A stretch of 64,000 bases of DNA, from contig NZ_JBBMFD010000012.1 of NCBI RefSeq assembly GCF_040096205.1, positions 9,102 through 73,101 on the forward strand, in the 5' to 3' direction. The DNA is from Solibaculum_A intestinale. Lineage in GTDB: Bacteria > Bacillota > Clostridia > Oscillospirales > Acutalibacteraceae. A program made the position numbers and the translations under genes. Positions 61,689 to 64,000 of the stretch are shown piece by piece; the first letter of the stretch is position 1; the number at the start of each line of letters is the position of its first letter. Under the pieces are notes generated by a model. The model searched no databases, was not told the DNA's origin, and was given only the letters and a program-made list of their open reading frames with translations.

Positions 61689-61804
61689 GGGGCGGGCGCA
61701 GAGGTACTGCACCTACAGGACGCCAAGTTTGCAGACAAGGCTATAGCTTGTGGGCTGATTATTGCGGCTGCAACCGTGTCAGGGTTCGATTCCCAACCGC
61801 CCCA
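61689..61804 (+). ncRNA. tRNA-like structured RNA, 116 nt
   Basis: GGGGCGG (61689-61695) pairs fully with CCGCCCC (61797-61803), followed by a single A, as in a tRNA acceptor end. GGGTTCGATTCCC reads as a TPsiC arm with only 3 good pairs. ACAAG-GCTATAG-CTTGT (61733-61749) is a 5-bp stem with a 7-nt loop like an anticodon arm (UAU), but lacks U33. The D region and variable region are too long, and CCA is not encoded. So it is tRNA-like, not a normal tRNA. Confidence 0.5.
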
Positions 61805-61819
61805 TCTACGCATTCTCAA

Positions 61820-61848
61820 GCGTCCTGCATCGCGGGGCGCTTTTTGTT
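61820..61848 (+). terminator. terminator with possible antiterminators
   Basis: GCGTCCTGC (61820-61828) pairs with GCGGGGCGC (61832-61840), two G-U pairs, then TTTTTGTTT. The 5' arm can also pair perfectly with CAGGACGC (61716-61723), and the 3' arm with CGCCCC (61798-61803) in the tRNA-like element. Confidence 0.7.
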
Positions 61849-61859
61849 TGGGGTGGAAA

Positions 61860-62486
61860 ATGCTTAATTTTGAAAACCTGGACCGGATGTGTGTAATGTG
61901 GGAAAACAGATACAACATACCGGAGATCGAGCCGCAGCAGTATGACCGCTGCGAATGGATACCGTTTAATTTTGCCAAAACCGAAAAGCATCCGGAAGGA
62001 AAAGGGCTTCATTTCTTCCTGGATGATTATCAATTTTGCAGGCTCTGGAACCGCCCAGACGATTATATCAGCTTACTCAAGCGGTTTGCGTATGTCCTAT
62101 CTCCCGATTTCTCAATGTACACCGACACACCGATGGCGCTGCAGATATATAACCATTATCGCAAGCACTGGCTTGCAGCCTATTGGCAGATGTATGGGAT
62201 CAGAGTAATCCCTACAATCTGCTGGAGTACGCCGGATAGTTATGATTGGTGCTTTGACGGTGAGCCACGCGGGTCTGTTGTGGCGGTATCAACGGTGGGA
62301 TGCCTGAAAAACAAGCAGGCAACCGCGTTGTTTATCCAAGGATACGACGAAATGCTCCGAAGGCTTGATCCTTCCCAGGTCATTTTTTACGGGCAAGTGC
62401 CTGAACATTGCGACTGGAATGCAATCCGAATCCAGCCATATTACAAAAAGATCGAGAAAGCGAGGATTGAAAAGCATGGGCGGTAG
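61860..62486 (+). CDS. DUF4417 family phage protein
   Basis: 208 residues with FNFAKTEKHPEGKGLHFFLD, PTICWSTPDSYDWCFDG and QVIFYGQVPEHC, as in DUF4417 proteins, common beside phage packaging genes. Function unknown. The ATG at 61860 has GGGGTGG right after the terminator T-run. An in-frame open stretch from 61620 crosses the structured RNA and is unlikely to be coding. Confidence 0.85.
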   Translation: MLNFENLDRMCVMWENRYNIPEIEPQQYDRCEWIPFNFAKTEKHPEGKGLHFFLDDYQFCRLWNRPDDYISLLKRFAYVLSPDFSMYTDTPMALQIYNHYRKHWLAAYWQMYGIRVIPTICWSTPDSYDWCFDGEPRGSVVAVSTVGCLKNKQATALFIQGYDEMLRRLDPSQVIFYGQVPEHCDWNAIRIQPYYKKIEKARIEKHGR

Positions 62487-62871
62487 AGGGAGTTCGGGAG
62501 GAAAATCTGGCGGCGGTGGCGGCGGAATGTTTACGAACGAAAAGCCGCTGATCGTAGAGACAGCGTATATTGATCGTTACGGCGGCGGCCCCTATCGACA
62601 CTACAGAAATGAAGTATTGGACGCATCGGAAATATCCCCCGGGCACTTACAACTTGGCTATGCCCAGCCGATAGAGCGATATAAGCTCGCAAAAACCAAC
62701 AAAACCAATTACGTTACATACAAGCTTGAACACGGTATGGTGGACGGAGAAAGCCACGGCATCAACTGGAATGCCGTTAAAAGCGTGTCCGGCCAAACAT
62801 ACGGGATCAAAGAACAGCTTAAAAAGATGGGGTACCGCTGGAACCGCGATCAACAACGATGGGAAAAATGA
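62476..62871 (+). CDS. hypothetical phage protein with Gly-rich start
   Basis: 131 residues. Begins MGGRGSSGGKSGGGGGG, a start also found in phage head-associated proteins, and ends KKMGYRWNRDQQRWEK. Unknown function. Overlaps the previous gene by 11 bp. Confidence 0.7.
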   Translation: MGGRGSSGGKSGGGGGGMFTNEKPLIVETAYIDRYGGGPYRHYRNEVLDASEISPGHLQLGYAQPIERYKLAKTNKTNYVTYKLEHGMVDGESHGINWNAVKSVSGQTYGIKEQLKKMGYRWNRDQQRWEK

Positions 62872-62908
62872 GGCGATAAAATGATCTACCCCGAGAGCGG
62901 GTGAGATA

Positions 62909-63283
62909 ATGGCAAAAGGCAAATACGAGCGTTGGCTTACCAAGGACGGGCTTACGCTGATTGAGGGATGGGCGCGCGACGGCCTGACCGAGGAGCAGAT
63001 CGCCCATAACATGGGGTGCAGCAGGACTACGTTAAAGGCCTGGAAGGCTGCATACCCTGCCATAATGACCGCCCTAAAAAAGGGCAAAGAAGTCGTGGAC
63101 TATGAGGTAGAAAACGCCCTGCTGACACGTGCATTGCATGGGGACACCACCGCACAGATATTTTGGCTCAAAAACCGCCGTCCCGACAAATGGCGGGATA
63201 AGCCACCCGAGCCAAAGGACGAGCCGGAACTGCTGAAAAAGGCCAGAAGCCTGCTGGGAGAAATCAAAAGTGCCATTGACTAA
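62909..63283 (+). CDS. terminase small subunit
   Basis: 124 residues, with an HTH at the start (GLTEEQIAHNMGCSRTTLKA, WKAAYPAIMTALKKGKEVVD) and helical rest with RRPDKWRDK. It selects phage DNA for packaging. It overlaps the large subunit by 14 bp. Confidence 0.9.
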   Translation: MAKGKYERWLTKDGLTLIEGWARDGLTEEQIAHNMGCSRTTLKAWKAAYPAIMTALKKGKEVVDYEVENALLTRALHGDTTAQIFWLKNRRPDKWRDKPPEPKDEPELLKKARSLLGEIKSAID

Positions 63284-64000
63284 GAAGCAGCAGGAATATC
63301 TGCGAAACTGTAATCACCGCTGGAATGTCAAAACCGGAGCCACGGGATCAGGAAAATCCTTTGTGGATATCGCGGTTACCATACCGCAGCGCATTTTTAC
63401 CGCCAAGGGAGAGGGCTTGCTGGTCCTGCTTGGCAACACGAAGGGCACGTTAGAGCGCAATATCCTCGACCCGATGCGGGAAATCTGGTCCCCCGACTTG
63501 GTGGGCAATATCAGCAGCGACAATACGGTTAAGCTATTCGGCAAAAAGGTCTATGCTCTGGGCGCCGACAACAAAAAGCACATGGCCCGCATCCAGGGCG
63601 CGACGTTTGAGTATGTCTACGGGGATGAGGTGACCACGTGGGCAGAGGAAGTCTTCCAGATGCTCAAATCCCGCTTGCGGTGTGAGCATTCTCATTTTGA
63701 CGGTACGTGCAACCCAGATAACCCCAAGCATTGGTTCAAAACGTTTTTAGATTCGAGCGATGTGGATATCTACCACCAGAGCTATGTAATCGACGACGGC
63801 GCACTCCCCCCTAAAGTGGTGGAGGAGCTGAAAAAAGAGTATGCGGGCACGGTGTATTATAACCGTTTTATACTTGGCCAGTGGGCGCCAGCGGAAGGCC
63901 TGGTATATGCCTTCTTCCGGCCGGATGTTGATCCGGTCCCTGCTGACGCGTTGCCAAGCCGCGGGAGGCGGTACATCTCCATTGACTACGGCACGGCAAA
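63270..64000 (+). CDS. terminase large subunit, 5' part
   Basis: The gene runs off the right edge; 243 codons are visible. It starts at the GTG at 63270 (MPLTKKQQEYL). The ATPase has Walker A KTGATGSGKSFVDIA and Walker B EYVYGDEVT. The nuclease domain begins at the end of the window with ISIDYGTA. It cuts and pumps phage DNA into the head. Its presence shows that the element is a tailed-phage genome. Confidence 0.95.
   Translation, partial: MPLTKKQQEYLRNCNHRWNVKTGATGSGKSFVDIAVTIPQRIFTAKGEGLLVLLGNTKGTLERNILDPMREIWSPDLVGNISSDNTVKLFGKKVYALGADNKKHMARIQGATFEYVYGDEVTTWAEEVFQMLKSRLRCEHSHFDGTCNPDNPKHWFKTFLDSSDVDIYHQSYVIDDGALPPKVVEELKKEYAGTVYYNRFILGQWAPAEGLVYAFFRPDVDPVPADALPSRGRRYISIDYGTA

Noticed and set aside
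61689..61804. Ordinary tRNA gene
   Set aside because: The D region and variable region are too long, the TPsiC stem has only three good pairs, U33 is missing and CCA is not encoded.
61620..61859. In-frame N-terminal extension of the DUF4417 protein
   Set aside because: It crosses the tRNA-like element and a terminator, while the ATG at 61860 has a ribosome site and gives the family start.

Overview
The window comes from a spore-forming, GC-rich Firmicute, most likely a gut member of the class Clostridia (Oscillospirales-like; this is inference from gene content, not a computed placement). The evidence is sporulation genes (spoIIE, the spoIIGA-sigE-sigG cluster), a SpoVD-type penicillin-binding protein, a MurE ligase of the meso-diaminopimelate type, a V/A-type ATPase, and near-consensus sigma-A promoters.

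Layout. 1-14,900 (+): a division and cell-wall (dcw) cluster, [spoVD-like PBP]-murE-murF-mraY-ftsW/spoVE-murG-murA-divIB-DUF881-sbp-ftsZ, followed by spoIIE. murD and ftsA are missing from their usual places. 15,200-18,350 (-): rpsF-ssb-rpsR, galU and a zinc-ribbon membrane protein. 18,500-22,250 (+): prfB (no frameshift site seen), a secreted protein with a lysozyme-like C-terminus, pduL, tRNA-Asp and tRNA-Thr. 22,400-32,100 (-): a lipoprotein, then a pectin/galacturonate locus with uxaC-uxaB-uxaA, two GH28 polygalacturonases without signal peptides and a GntR/FCD regulator. 32,400-35,850: a CLC-type anion transporter, an SDR dehydrogenase and an AT-rich GT14-like glycosyltransferase. 36,000-39,000 (-): spoIIGA, sigE, sigG and a DUF378 gene with a forespore-type promoter. 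39,300-48,270 (-): a nine-gene V/A-type ATPase operon. 48,300-50,000 (-): a DUF711/UPF0210 protein and an ACT-domain protein. 50,142-50,228 (+): tRNA-Leu(TAA).

From about 50,207 to past the right edge lies a prophage integrated in the 3' end of tRNA-Leu. Its left end holds a serine recombinase whose last codons are read from the tRNA gene. Next come a candidate small RNA, a two-HTH repressor facing a Cro-like gene, an HNH protein, an inverted cargo gene with its own promoter and terminator, a run of small early genes, and a replication module (Sak4-like ATPase, ssDNA-binding-like protein with an SSB-type tail, ERCC4 nuclease, CHC2 primase, DUF927 helicase). A GTGTGAC/GTCACAC array follows that looks like a replication origin, then regulators, a structured tRNA-like RNA with a terminator and possible antiterminators, and the packaging genes (small terminase and the start of the large terminase). 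The right attachment site is outside the window.

How it works together: the first part makes lipid II and the division ring and links to sporulation through spoIIE and the spoIIG locus, whose promoters share an unusual GTGACA-N21/22-TATAAT-like layout expected for Spo0A-activated sigma-A promoters. The sugar-acid locus would turn imported oligogalacturonides into 2-keto-3-deoxygluconate. The most unusual signals are in the prophage: the tRNA-like leader before the packaging genes, the iteron-like array, the small RNA beside the recombinase, and the recombinase/tRNA overlap.
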